From JBLHKT01 sp043101615 (GTDB lineage: Bacteria > Planctomycetota > Phycisphaerae > Phycisphaerales > UBA1924), in NCBI GenBank assembly GCA_043101615.1, contig JBICID010000102.1, forward strand, positions 1 to 58,648: a stretch of 58,648 nt of DNA. Reading direction: 5' to 3'. The translations under genes were made by a program, and so were the position numbers. The notes under the pieces are model-generated. The model saw only the letters and a list, made by a program, of their open reading frames with translations, ran no database searches and had not been told where the DNA came from. Below are positions 1-7,724 of the stretch, piece by piece. How positions within the stretch are numbered: the stretch's first letter is position 1; each line of letters starts with the position of its first letter.

Positions 1-2759
1 CCGGCGAGGAAGAGTGGGACGAAGGCGCCGATATCACCGTTGTCGATGATGCCGTCGTTGTTGAAGTCGGCGGCGGGGTCGTTGGCGAGGAAGAGGATGA
101 TGAAGGCTCCGATGTCGCCGTTGTCGGCGACGCCGTCGCCGTTGACGTCGGCGGGGCAGCTCGGCTGGCAGATCTGGATGTTGACGGTGCTGGTGGCCGT
201 GGTGCCCAGGTCGTCGGTGACGGTGATCTCGATGGCGCGCCAGGACTCGCCGGTCTCCTTCTCGCCGGGTGCGAGCACGGTCTGGTCGCCGCCGTCGTCG
301 GCGGGATCGCTGACGGGCTCGAGGTCGAAGCAGACCTTGTCGCCGGTGCCGACCTCACCGGAGACGGGGTCGGACCAGGAGTAGGTGTACGGTGGCGTGC
401 CGCCCTGGACCAGGGCCTGGAAGCAGAGGGTCTGGCCGTACTCGGCGCACCCGCCGGTGTCGCCCTCGATCTGGACGACGGGGAGGGTGGTGTCGGCCCA
501 GGCGTTGATCTCGAGGGGGCTGGACTCGCCGGGCTCGCCGTCGGCGTTGCGCTCGGTGACCAGGCAGTCGAGGGTGTACGCGGGGCGGACGAAGGCGCGG
601 CTCTCGCCGGGCCCGAGGTCGACCTGGCTGATGAAGTAGCACAGGCGAGCGTCGAGCACCTTGATCTGGTCGGGGACGAGGGTGATGCCGTCGATGGCGA
701 CGGCCTGCGGGTTCTGGGCGAGGTCCTCGAGGATCTGTCCCAGGTCGGTGGGCTCCACCTCTCCGATGGCCCGCGGGCTCATGCGGACGTTCTGCTGGAC
801 CTGCGCGAGGCCCTGCTCGCCGACGTGCGCGACGAGCTCGCCCGCGGGGCCGCAGACCGGGAATCCGTCCATGTTGCGGACGAACTTGACCATCTGCACG
901 GCGGGGAGGAGCTCGGTGGGCGGCCCCTCCTTGCCGTCCTCGGCGATGGCCTGGCTCCAGGTGTCGACGCCGGTGAGGACCGCGTCCTGGGGGAGCAGGC
1001 CGGACTGCCCGAGGACCTGCTGCACGAGCTCGGCGGACTGCCCGGGGTCGGGCAGGTTGCGCGGCTTGTCGACCGGCGCGCCGTACACGCCGGTGTGCAC
1101 CAGCTCGAAGCCGGCGTTGGCGACGTTGACCCGCAGCTCCCAGGGCCCGTCCATGGCGCTGAACTCGGTCTGGTTCTTGTCGGGGCCGATGTCGGCGTTG
1201 CAGAACAGGCCGAGGGTCTGGCAGAGCTGGTCGGCCAGGCCGGCGACGGTCTGCTCGTTCACCTGCGGAGGGTTGAGGTCGTAGACCTTCATCGGCGCGG
1301 CGCCGCCCCGGAGGCGGTTGAGCAGTCGCTCCGGGATCACGACGGGGACGGCGCGCTCGCCCTTGCCCTCGAAGCGGACGACGGGCTCGTCGGGGTCGAG
1401 GTCGTCCATCTTCTCGAGGCCGTCGCGGTGGCCGGCGGGCGCGAGCACGCCGGCGGAGCCGGTGTTGTAGGACCACCAGGTGTAGGTGGAATCGTCGACG
1501 GGGTCGGGGTTGACGAAGCCCTCGCCCCAGAGGTAGTCGTTGCCCATGGCGGAGTTCTCGCCGACGACGAAGGCCTTGTAGCCGCTGCCGTGGTTCTTCT
1601 CCGCGGCCCAGAACCAGGAGTCGAGGACCCTGCGCGGGGGGTCGAAGATGGAGGTGCCGATGGCCCGCTTGCCGAAGTCGATGCCCATGGTGACGTCGCG
1701 CATGTTGGTTTCCCAGCCGAGGATCATGTGGATCCCGTCCATGCTGGCGGCCCAGTAGGGGTCGTCGCGCATGACCTGGCAGGCGGCGAAGAACATCCAC
1801 TCCATGTCCAGGTCGCCCCAGCTGTCGTAGCTGTCGCCGGGGACGCTGGCGGAGTCGTCGCGGTCGGTGCGGCTGAAGAGCAGGTTTCGGCTGTTGCGTC
1901 CCCAGAAGCTGTCCCAGCTTGAGCTGCCGTGGCCTGCGAAGTAGGACAGGTCGTTGGCGTCGACGTAGGAGTTCTCGGTGCCGCCGCTGGCGGAGCGTTT
2001 GAAGTCCTCCTCCCAGGCGCTGCCGTTGCCGAATCCCTTGACGCTCCAGCCGCTGAGCTCGTCGCCGAGGCCCTCGCACTCCTCGCTGCACACGCTGAGG
2101 GGGGAGGAGGCGTAGGTCTCGCACCACTCGTAGAAGTACTCGGGGACCATGGCGCTGGCGAGGCCGGAGGTGGCGCCGTCGTCGGTGTCGGTCTGCTCGA
2201 ACCAGGCGTCGACCTCGCGGATGTCGACGCGCTCCTTGCCGCGTGCGCCGACGACGGGCGTGACGCGGAGGGCGCGTGCGCGGACGAGGTCGCCCTCGAT
2301 GACGCCGCCTCCGGCGCCGGAGCCGAAGGGACGCCACTTGCCGTTGACGTCCATGTACTCGACGTCGACGAGGGCGGCGTCGGAATCGATGCGCAGGCGC
2401 GACAGCCATCGCGGCGCACCGATGAAGGACAGGTCGAGCCCGCCCTGGCCCCCGGTGCGGAGGCTGAGCTTGGTGTCCCGGTTGCCGTCGATGACGTCCA
2501 GGCCCCAGACCTCGCCGGTGGAGCGGAGCTCGCCGTCGCGCACGGTGACGCGGCTGAGGCGGGCCCGGTTGGCGGGCATGGGCAGGGCGTGGGACGTGAT
2601 CACGGGCCCGGACAGGGCCTCCAGCTCGATCAGGCGGACGAGCTCGTCGTCCATTTTCTCGGGTTCGGCGACGGGCCCGACGCCGATCGCGGCGGCGTGG
2701 CCGGCGCACAGCATCAGGCCCGCGAGGGCCTCTCTCCTCAACACACTCTTGCGGATCAT
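1..2759 (-). CDS. Secreted DUF6345 (caspase-like) protein with C-terminal dockerin; 3' end cut by window edge
   Basis: The frame opens at an ATG (2757-2759) preceded by AAAGGA and runs about 919 codons to base 1. It lacks only the last Cys and the stop. A short signal peptide is followed by a DUF6345-type domain at roughly residues 200-430. This contains YFAGHG (His277) and FFAACQ (Cys327), the HG…AC dyad arrangement of caspase/gingipain-fold peptidases, and a later DYLWGEG motif. An Ig/PKD-like stretch (PYTYSWSDP) precedes two dockerin repeats encoded by 1-158 (CPADVNGDGVAD…NGDIGAF, twice). The DUF6345 match is from memory of family motifs. Peptidase activity is an inference. Probably exported and attached through its dockerin. 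It is separated from the next minus-strand gene by 258 bp containing a strong hairpin. Confidence 0.85.
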   Translation of the reverse strand, partial: MIRKSVLRREALAGLMLCAGHAAAIGVGPVAEPEKMDDELVRLIELEALSGPVITSHALPMPANRARLSRVTVRDGELRSTGEVWGLDVIDGNRDTKLSLRTGGQGGLDLSFIGAPRWLSRLRIDSDAALVDVEYMDVNGKWRPFGSGAGGGVIEGDLVRARALRVTPVVGARGKERVDIREVDAWFEQTDTDDGATSGLASAMVPEYFYEWCETYASSPLSVCSEECEGLGDELSGWSVKGFGNGSAWEEDFKRSASGGTENSYVDANDLSYFAGHGSSSWDSFWGRNSRNLLFSRTDRDDSASVPGDSYDSWGDLDMEWMFFAACQVMRDDPYWAASMDGIHMILGWETNMRDVTMGIDFGKRAIGTSIFDPPRRVLDSWFWAAEKNHGSGYKAFVVGENSAMGNDYLWGEGFVNPDPVDDSTYTWWSYNTGSAGVLAPAGHRDGLEKMDDLDPDEPVVRFEGKGERAVPVVIPERLLNRLRGGAAPMKVYDLNPPQVNEQTVAGLADQLCQTLGLFCNADIGPDKNQTEFSAMDGPWELRVNVANAGFELVHTGVYGAPVDKPRNLPDPGQSAELVQQVLGQSGLLPQDAVLTGVDTWSQAIAEDGKEGPPTELLPAVQMVKFVRNMDGFPVCGPAGELVAHVGEQGLAQVQQNVRMSPRAIGEVEPTDLGQILEDLAQNPQAVAIDGITLVPDQIKVLDARLCYFISQVDLGPGESRAFVRPAYTLDCLVTERNADGEPGESSPLEINAWADTTLPVVQIEGDTGGCAEYGQTLCFQALVQGGTPPYTYSWSDPVSGEVGTGDKVCFDLEPVSDPADDGGDQTVLAPGEKETGESWRAIEITVTDDLGTTATSTVNIQICQPSCPADVNGDGVADNGDIGAFIILFLANDPAADFNNDGIIDNGDIGAFVPLFLA

Positions 2760-2965
2760 CGTGTTCCTTTCGTGACTGCGTGGTCGCTCCCGCGGGGCCG
2801 ACACGGCCCGCGGCGGGGAAGACACGGCGGTCGCCGGATGTCTCCGTGCGCCGCCGCTCCGACGAACAACTCACGGCTTGTATCCAGCCGGGGCGGGCAC
2901 GCAGCCCCGGGCTCCTCACCCCCCGGACAGCCTAACGCGCGGGCCGGGGGCACTTCAAGACGAAT

Positions 2966-2995
2966 CGCGTCCCGGGCGTTTCCGCCCGGGACGCG
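2966..2995. terminator. GC-rich 13-bp hairpin between two dockerin genes
   Basis: Perfect 13-bp arms (2966-2978 and 2983-2995, CGCGTCCCGGGCG) flank a TTTC loop just past the stop of the 3018-4931 gene. There is no T-run on the minus strand. It is therefore a terminator-like or 3'-protecting hairpin rather than a canonical intrinsic terminator. The rest of 2760-3017 holds only the leader of the minus-strand gene that starts at 2759. Confidence 0.6.
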
Positions 2996-3017
2996 TGCGG
3001 GAGAGTCGGACCGGGGA

Positions 3018-4931
3018 TCAGCACCCGCGGAGGAAGGCCTCCACGAAGGCGCCGATGTCGCCGTTGTCGATCACGCCGTCGTTGTTGAAGTCGGCGGCGG
3101 CCTCGCCGGAGAGGAAGCCGTTGACGAAGGCGCTGATGTCGCCGTTGTCGAGCACGCCGTCGTTGTTGTAGTCGGCCGGGCACCCGCAGGCGGAGGCCTC
3201 CCAGGTGTCGATGGCGGCGCGGACGCGGTCGCGGAACAGCTCGGTGGCGCCGGTGCCCACCGCGAGGCTGGCGTTGTTGCCGTTGGTGGCGTCGTTGACC
3301 CAGGCGCCGTACATGTACTCGCGGGTGCGGAAGCGGCAGCCCTCGCGGAAGGGCAGGCGGAAGATGCCGCCGCGTGAGCGGAACTGGCCCTCGTTGGCCA
3401 CGGCGCCGTTGCAGGTGTAGCTGCCGCCCTTGGACGCGTGGTAGACCAGCGACTGGAAGTCGGCCTGCTCGGCGGCGTCGAGGGCGGAGCCGGCGAGCTC
3501 GGTGTCGAGCACCTGCTGGAAGGTGAGGCCGCCGCCCTGGTTGGTGGTGAGGCTGTTGATCATGATGTCGTAGAAGTTGTTGGTCTGGGCACCCAGGTAG
3601 CCGTTGTTGACGGTCTGGTACAGGCCCGACAGGTCGTCGAGGGTGATCTCGTTGCGGACGGAGTTGCAGAAGCAGCCGATGACGTGGTTGGTGTCGGTGT
3701 CGGACATGCCCAGGGCGCCGGCGACGGCGTCCATCCAGACCTGGCCGTACCGCTGGCGGATGGCCTCGGTGTCGGTGTTGCTCGACGAGACCATCATGTC
3801 GGTGAGGGCCTGCTGCACGGTCTGCAGGGTGGGGGTGAGGCCGGTTGGGCAGCTCCCGCTGAGGCCCTCGTTGACGCTCATGAGGTTGCCCAGCGCGTCG
3901 TTGCCGATGGAGATGGAGCGCATGGCCCCGGCGTGGTACCATGTCTTGAGGAGGCTGGCGGGCTCGAAGACCCTCCACTCCTGCACGCCGGCGTGCTCGG
4001 GCCCGTCCATCTCGTCGAGGAGGAAGCCGCTGGAGCCGTCGGTGATGTCGCGCATCTGGAGGTTGACGTCGATGGCCAGGTCGTTGTCGTTGCGCCGCAT
4101 GACGGCCCAGAAACGCCCGTTGGAGGGGTTGAACTGGAGGTCGATCAGGCGGGCCGCGTTCTGGTTGATCTGCTCGGTGAGGTAGGAGGCGGTGACGTTG
4201 TAGTAGTACCACCACGCGTTGCCGTCGTTGGGAACCATCACGGCGGAGTAGTTGCCGTTGGTCTGCTCCTCGAGGTCGATGAGGCGCATGCTGTTGTTGC
4301 TCATGTAGGTCTGGATGGTGGCGAGCGAGACGTTGACGTAGTAGGCCCACGGGCTGGCGGTGTTGCCCGAGTTGCGCACGAAGGCGAAGGCGTAGCGGAG
4401 GTTGCCGTTGCTGAGGTAGGGCTGCAGGTCGATGATGCGGTAGGCCGGGTTGGCGTTGACCCAGTTGACCACGTCGCCGCCGGTGTAGCCGAAGTACCAC
4501 CCGTGGGCGGAGGTCTGGTCGGCGCCGGTGTTGCGGACCTGCACCGTGGCGAAGCGGAGGCCGCCGGCGGTCTCGTACGGCTCGATGTCGATCAGGCGCG
4601 AGTTGTTGGCGTTCAGCGAGGCGTTGACGTCGGCCTCGGTCTGGCCGAAGTACCACCACCAGCTCTTGGCGTAGTCGCCCGAGTTGGTCACGGTGACGGC
4701 GCTGACCCGGAAGGGGCTGGTGGACTCGATCTCGATGTCCACGACCCGCTGGTTGTTGTTGTTGACCAGGTCGGCCACGTCGGCGATCTCGACGTTGTAC
4801 TGCCAGTACCACCCGGTCGGATCGACGACGTCGGTCTGCGGCTGGGCGGCGGCGACGCCCCCGGTGAGCGCGACCGTCGCGACGGCCCCCCACCGGCACA
4901 GGTTCTTCGGTTTGTTTGCGGTAAGTTTCAT
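3018..4931 (-). CDS. Secreted polyglycine-hydrolase-like serine hydrolase: five bacterial tandem repeats, beta-lactamase-like domain, dockerin
   Basis: 637 residues, starting at ATG 4929-4931 behind AAGGA. A signal peptide ends near AAAQP. Five repeats of about 50 residues follow (residues ~40-300), each with an aromatic W/Y cluster and a (R)LIDIEPY-type strand. This is the pattern of Bacterial Tandem Repeat Domain 1 seen in polyglycine hydrolases. The next domain carries PASLLK (Ser326, Lys329, a SxxK motif) and VSSSN (382-385, SxN-like), as in class A/C beta-lactamase-fold hydrolases. Two dockerin repeats (encoded 3018-3182) end in RGC. Expected role: extracellular serine peptidase or amidase. 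The substrate is unknown. A paralogue at 39147-41108 has lost these catalytic residues. Transcribed separately from the M1 gene upstream, which has its own terminator. Confidence 0.85.
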   Translation of the reverse strand: MKLTANKPKNLCRWGAVATVALTGGVAAAQPQTDVVDPTGWYWQYNVEIADVADLVNNNNQRVVDIEIESTSPFRVSAVTVTNSGDYAKSWWWYFGQTEADVNASLNANNSRLIDIEPYETAGGLRFATVQVRNTGADQTSAHGWYFGYTGGDVVNWVNANPAYRIIDLQPYLSNGNLRYAFAFVRNSGNTASPWAYYVNVSLATIQTYMSNNSMRLIDLEEQTNGNYSAVMVPNDGNAWWYYYNVTASYLTEQINQNAARLIDLQFNPSNGRFWAVMRRNDNDLAIDVNLQMRDITDGSSGFLLDEMDGPEHAGVQEWRVFEPASLLKTWYHAGAMRSISIGNDALGNLMSVNEGLSGSCPTGLTPTLQTVQQALTDMMVSSSNTDTEAIRQRYGQVWMDAVAGALGMSDTDTNHVIGCFCNSVRNEITLDDLSGLYQTVNNGYLGAQTNNFYDIMINSLTTNQGGGLTFQQVLDTELAGSALDAAEQADFQSLVYHASKGGSYTCNGAVANEGQFRSRGGIFRLPFREGCRFRTREYMYGAWVNDATNGNNASLAVGTGATELFRDRVRAAIDTWEASACGCPADYNNDGVLDNGDISAFVNGFLSGEAAADFNNDGVIDNGDIGAFVEAFLRGC

Positions 4932-5061
4932 GTCCTTGCCCCTTCGTGTTGGCGTTGTGGCGTGTAGGCGGAACGGTGCGTCCGACCCGCACGCGCGGGG
5001 GGTCGCAAGGACGGAGCGTCGGCCCCGAACGCGGGTCACGCGGGGCGGGCGGAGAATGCAC

Positions 5062-5090
5062 AAAAAAACCCCGGGAGCTGGCTCCCGGGG
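5062..5090 (-). terminator. Intrinsic terminator after the first M1 peptidase gene
   Basis: On the minus strand, ten-base inverted arms (5081-5090 and 5069-5078, CCCCGGGAGC type) around a TG centre are followed by a run of seven T (5062-5068 as A on plus). It lies 30 bp past the stop at 5120 and insulates the downstream 3018-4931 gene. Confidence 0.9.
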
Positions 5091-5119
5091 TCGGGCGGTC
5101 GGTTTCCGGAACTGTTCCG

Positions 5120-7486
5120 TTACGCGCAGGCGTCCAGGAACAGCGCGACGAAGGCGTTGATGTCGCCCAGGTCGAGCACGCCGTCGTCGTTGATGTCCGC
5201 CGCGATGTCGGCGGCGAGGAAGAGGGCGACGTACGCGTTGATGTCGCCCAGGTCGAGCACGCCGTCGCCGTTGATGTCGGCGGGGCAGCCGCCCCCGACG
5301 GTGAATCGGAGCACGAAGTCGCCTCCCGGGGCGCCGTCGCCGGTCGGGAAGGACTCGCCCTCGCCGTCGAGGGAGATGCCCTCGCCGGAGGAGGCGACCG
5401 TGTCGCGGACGGTGAGCAGGTAGTCGCCAGGGGCCAGGTCGTCGGTGAAGTCGAGCGTGGCGGTGCGGCTGCCGGTGGAGTAGCCGAAGGTGAAGGCCTG
5501 CGGCAGCCCCGCGGGATCCGCGGTCACGACGCTGACGTCGGCGGCGTCGATGCTGACGGCGTCCAGGAAGACGACCGAGGCGCCGGCCTGGTCGGCGGAG
5601 GCGTCGACGATCACGGGCGGCATGCCGGTGAGCAGGCCCTCGGCGGAGAAGTCCTTGAGCACCCAGTTCTCGGGGTCGAACTCGAGGAAGGAGACCTCGG
5701 AGGGGACCGGCACGGTGAAGTAGTGCGTGCGGTGCTCGGACCGGACGCGGATCTCGTCGGTGCCGTTGAGGCGGACCGGGAAGGGGACGCCGAACACGCC
5801 GCCGTCGCCGTAGGACGGGTCCTGAGACTGCACGACCGAGAGGCGGAGGTAGTCCTGCCCGCCGGACTCGGAGGTGGTCCAGCCGTACTCGATCTGTGGG
5901 GCGCCGGCGCCGTAGACGTAGTCGGCGAAGATGTCGGAGAGGTCCTGCCCGGTGGAGGCGTTCACGGCGGCGAGGATCTCGTCGGTGGTGGCGGCGTCCT
6001 GGGCGTACCAGGACGCGAAGTCGGTGAGGGCCTGGAAGAAGGCGTCGTCGCCGACCTGCCCGCGGATCATGTGCCAGATCCAGCCGCCCCGGAGGTAGGT
6101 GTGTGAGTAGTCGAACATGCGGTCGGGGTCGCTGACGTCGTAGACGTAGGCCGAGCTGGTGAGGTCGAACGGGAAGTACTCCCCGCTCATGAGGTCGATG
6201 CGCTCGAAGTCGGGGTCGAAGACGCCGGGCTGGAACTCCTCCCAGAGGACCTCGGCGTAGGTGGCCATCCCCTCCTGGAACCAGATGTCGTGCCAGGTCT
6301 TGCAGGTGACCCAGTCTCCGAACCACTGGTGTGCGGCCTCGTGGGCGGTGAGCCAGTCCTCGAAGAACCAGCCGATCTGGCCGGTGTTGGTCTGGTGCTC
6401 CATGCCGCCGGGGAAGCCGAACTCGTACATCCCGTAGCGTTCCTGGTGGAAGGGGTAGACGCCCCACAGGTCGCTGAAGACGGTCAGCATATCGCCCATC
6501 TTGAACCACTCGTCGCGGGCGCTCTGCTGGTCGTTGGACTGTGTGAACCAGACGTCGAGCGGCATGGAGTAGTCGTTGACGCCGTCGGAGTAGTTCCAGG
6601 TCTGCTGGTAGGTGTTGAAGATGCTGGTGGCGAAGGCGACGAGGTAGGTGGGGATCTCGTAGGAGTGGCTGTAGTTGAAGCGCCGCTTGCCCGGCTCGGG
6701 CACGTCGATGCTCTGGAGGACGCCGTTGGCGGTGGAGCTGAAGTTGGTGGGCGCTGTGATGGAGAAGTCCAGGGTGAACTTGTCGGAGTAGTCGCCCTCG
6801 CCGAAGACGGCGGTGTCCTTGCAGGGCCACCAGGTGTAGGCGTAGTAGGGCTGGCTGAGGGTGTAGACCATCTGGCTGGAGGGCTGGTCGGTCGGGAAGT
6901 TGTTGTCCCGGATCGTGTCCCACTCGATCGAGCCGAAGAAGCCCGAGACGGTCTCGCCCTCGTAGTCGACCTCGACGACGAAGGACTCGCCCGTGTTCTT
7001 GGCGCTGGGCAGGGTGACCACGCGCGTGCCGTTGGCGGAGGTGGAGAAGCCCGCCGGCGTGCCGTCCACCGTCACCGAGTTGACCTGCAGGTTCGTGATG
7101 AGCTGGAACGTGAAGGTGGTCAGGTTGTCCACCTCGGAGGTCAGGTGCATGGCGCTGGTGCCGGCGATCTCGTTGACGCCGAAGAAGACCTCGATGTCCA
7201 GATCGACGTGGGTCAGATCGGTGTCCGACAGGTCGTTCGCGGCCCGGATCGCGAGCGGGTAGGCGCTCTCGCCGCCGGGGTTCAGGCCGGCCTGGGCCAT
7301 GGCCCGGGCGAAGTGGGCCTTGCCGCACCCGCGGAAGGGGGCGCCCGGGATGATCCCGGGGCCCTCGGTCACGTCGTGGGCGTGCCCGTCGTGGATCAGG
7401 CCTGTCGGCCTGGCCTCGGGGCCGCCCGCACCCATCGCCGTGCCCGCCAGAGCGGCCAGCACCGCCGTCGCAACAGTTCGTGTCAT
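5120..7486 (-). CDS. Secreted M1-family aminopeptidase with variant dockerin (LGDIN type)
   Basis: 788 residues from ATG 7484-7486, preceded by GAGGAG. Upstream in-frame codons lack a signal peptide, while this start gives a clean one ending at AMGAGG. It has the M1 gluzincin signature HEAAH (382-386) with the third zinc ligand Glu405 (WFQEG) and the exopeptidase loop GGMEHQ in place of the classical GxMEN. It probably removes N-terminal residues from extracellular peptides. The dockerin (encoded 5120-5287) differs from its neighbours: both loops read DLGDIN and the chain ends DACA rather than AGC. It is a paralogue of the protein at 22245-24530. The two share the propeptide-like start CGK…GxGxxGES and DxDxTHVDLDIEV. 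It is divergently oriented from the pullulanase gene. Confidence 0.95.
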   Translation of the reverse strand: MTRTVATAVLAALAGTAMGAGGPEARPTGLIHDGHAHDVTEGPGIIPGAPFRGCGKAHFARAMAQAGLNPGGESAYPLAIRAANDLSDTDLTHVDLDIEVFFGVNEIAGTSAMHLTSEVDNLTTFTFQLITNLQVNSVTVDGTPAGFSTSANGTRVVTLPSAKNTGESFVVEVDYEGETVSGFFGSIEWDTIRDNNFPTDQPSSQMVYTLSQPYYAYTWWPCKDTAVFGEGDYSDKFTLDFSITAPTNFSSTANGVLQSIDVPEPGKRRFNYSHSYEIPTYLVAFATSIFNTYQQTWNYSDGVNDYSMPLDVWFTQSNDQQSARDEWFKMGDMLTVFSDLWGVYPFHQERYGMYEFGFPGGMEHQTNTGQIGWFFEDWLTAHEAAHQWFGDWVTCKTWHDIWFQEGMATYAEVLWEEFQPGVFDPDFERIDLMSGEYFPFDLTSSAYVYDVSDPDRMFDYSHTYLRGGWIWHMIRGQVGDDAFFQALTDFASWYAQDAATTDEILAAVNASTGQDLSDIFADYVYGAGAPQIEYGWTTSESGGQDYLRLSVVQSQDPSYGDGGVFGVPFPVRLNGTDEIRVRSEHRTHYFTVPVPSEVSFLEFDPENWVLKDFSAEGLLTGMPPVIVDASADQAGASVVFLDAVSIDAADVSVVTADPAGLPQAFTFGYSTGSRTATLDFTDDLAPGDYLLTVRDTVASSGEGISLDGEGESFPTGDGAPGGDFVLRFTVGGGCPADINGDGVLDLGDINAYVALFLAADIAADINDDGVLDLGDINAFVALFLDACA

Positions 7487-7724
7487 CGATACACTCCTCG
7501 AGTTTCCGGACCACATCGCGGCGCGCCCCCAAGCAACGCCAACCCCACGTGCGTTCCGTAGCATACCGGGCGGGCGGCCCCGGAAACAAGACCAATCCCG
7601 AGATCGCCCGCCCCCAGCGGACCGGGAGGACCGGAAACCCCCGGGGAACGGGCGTGGGCGGGGGGATCCGACCCGGGCGCTTCGGGACCCCTACATTCCA
7701 GCGCACACGAAACGAGGGAACCCC

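Noticed and set aside
355..2919. An 854-codon minus-strand frame overlapping the first gene
   Set aside because: Arg/Pro-rich shadow in another frame. The true frame gives a signal peptide, DUF6345 motifs and a dockerin.
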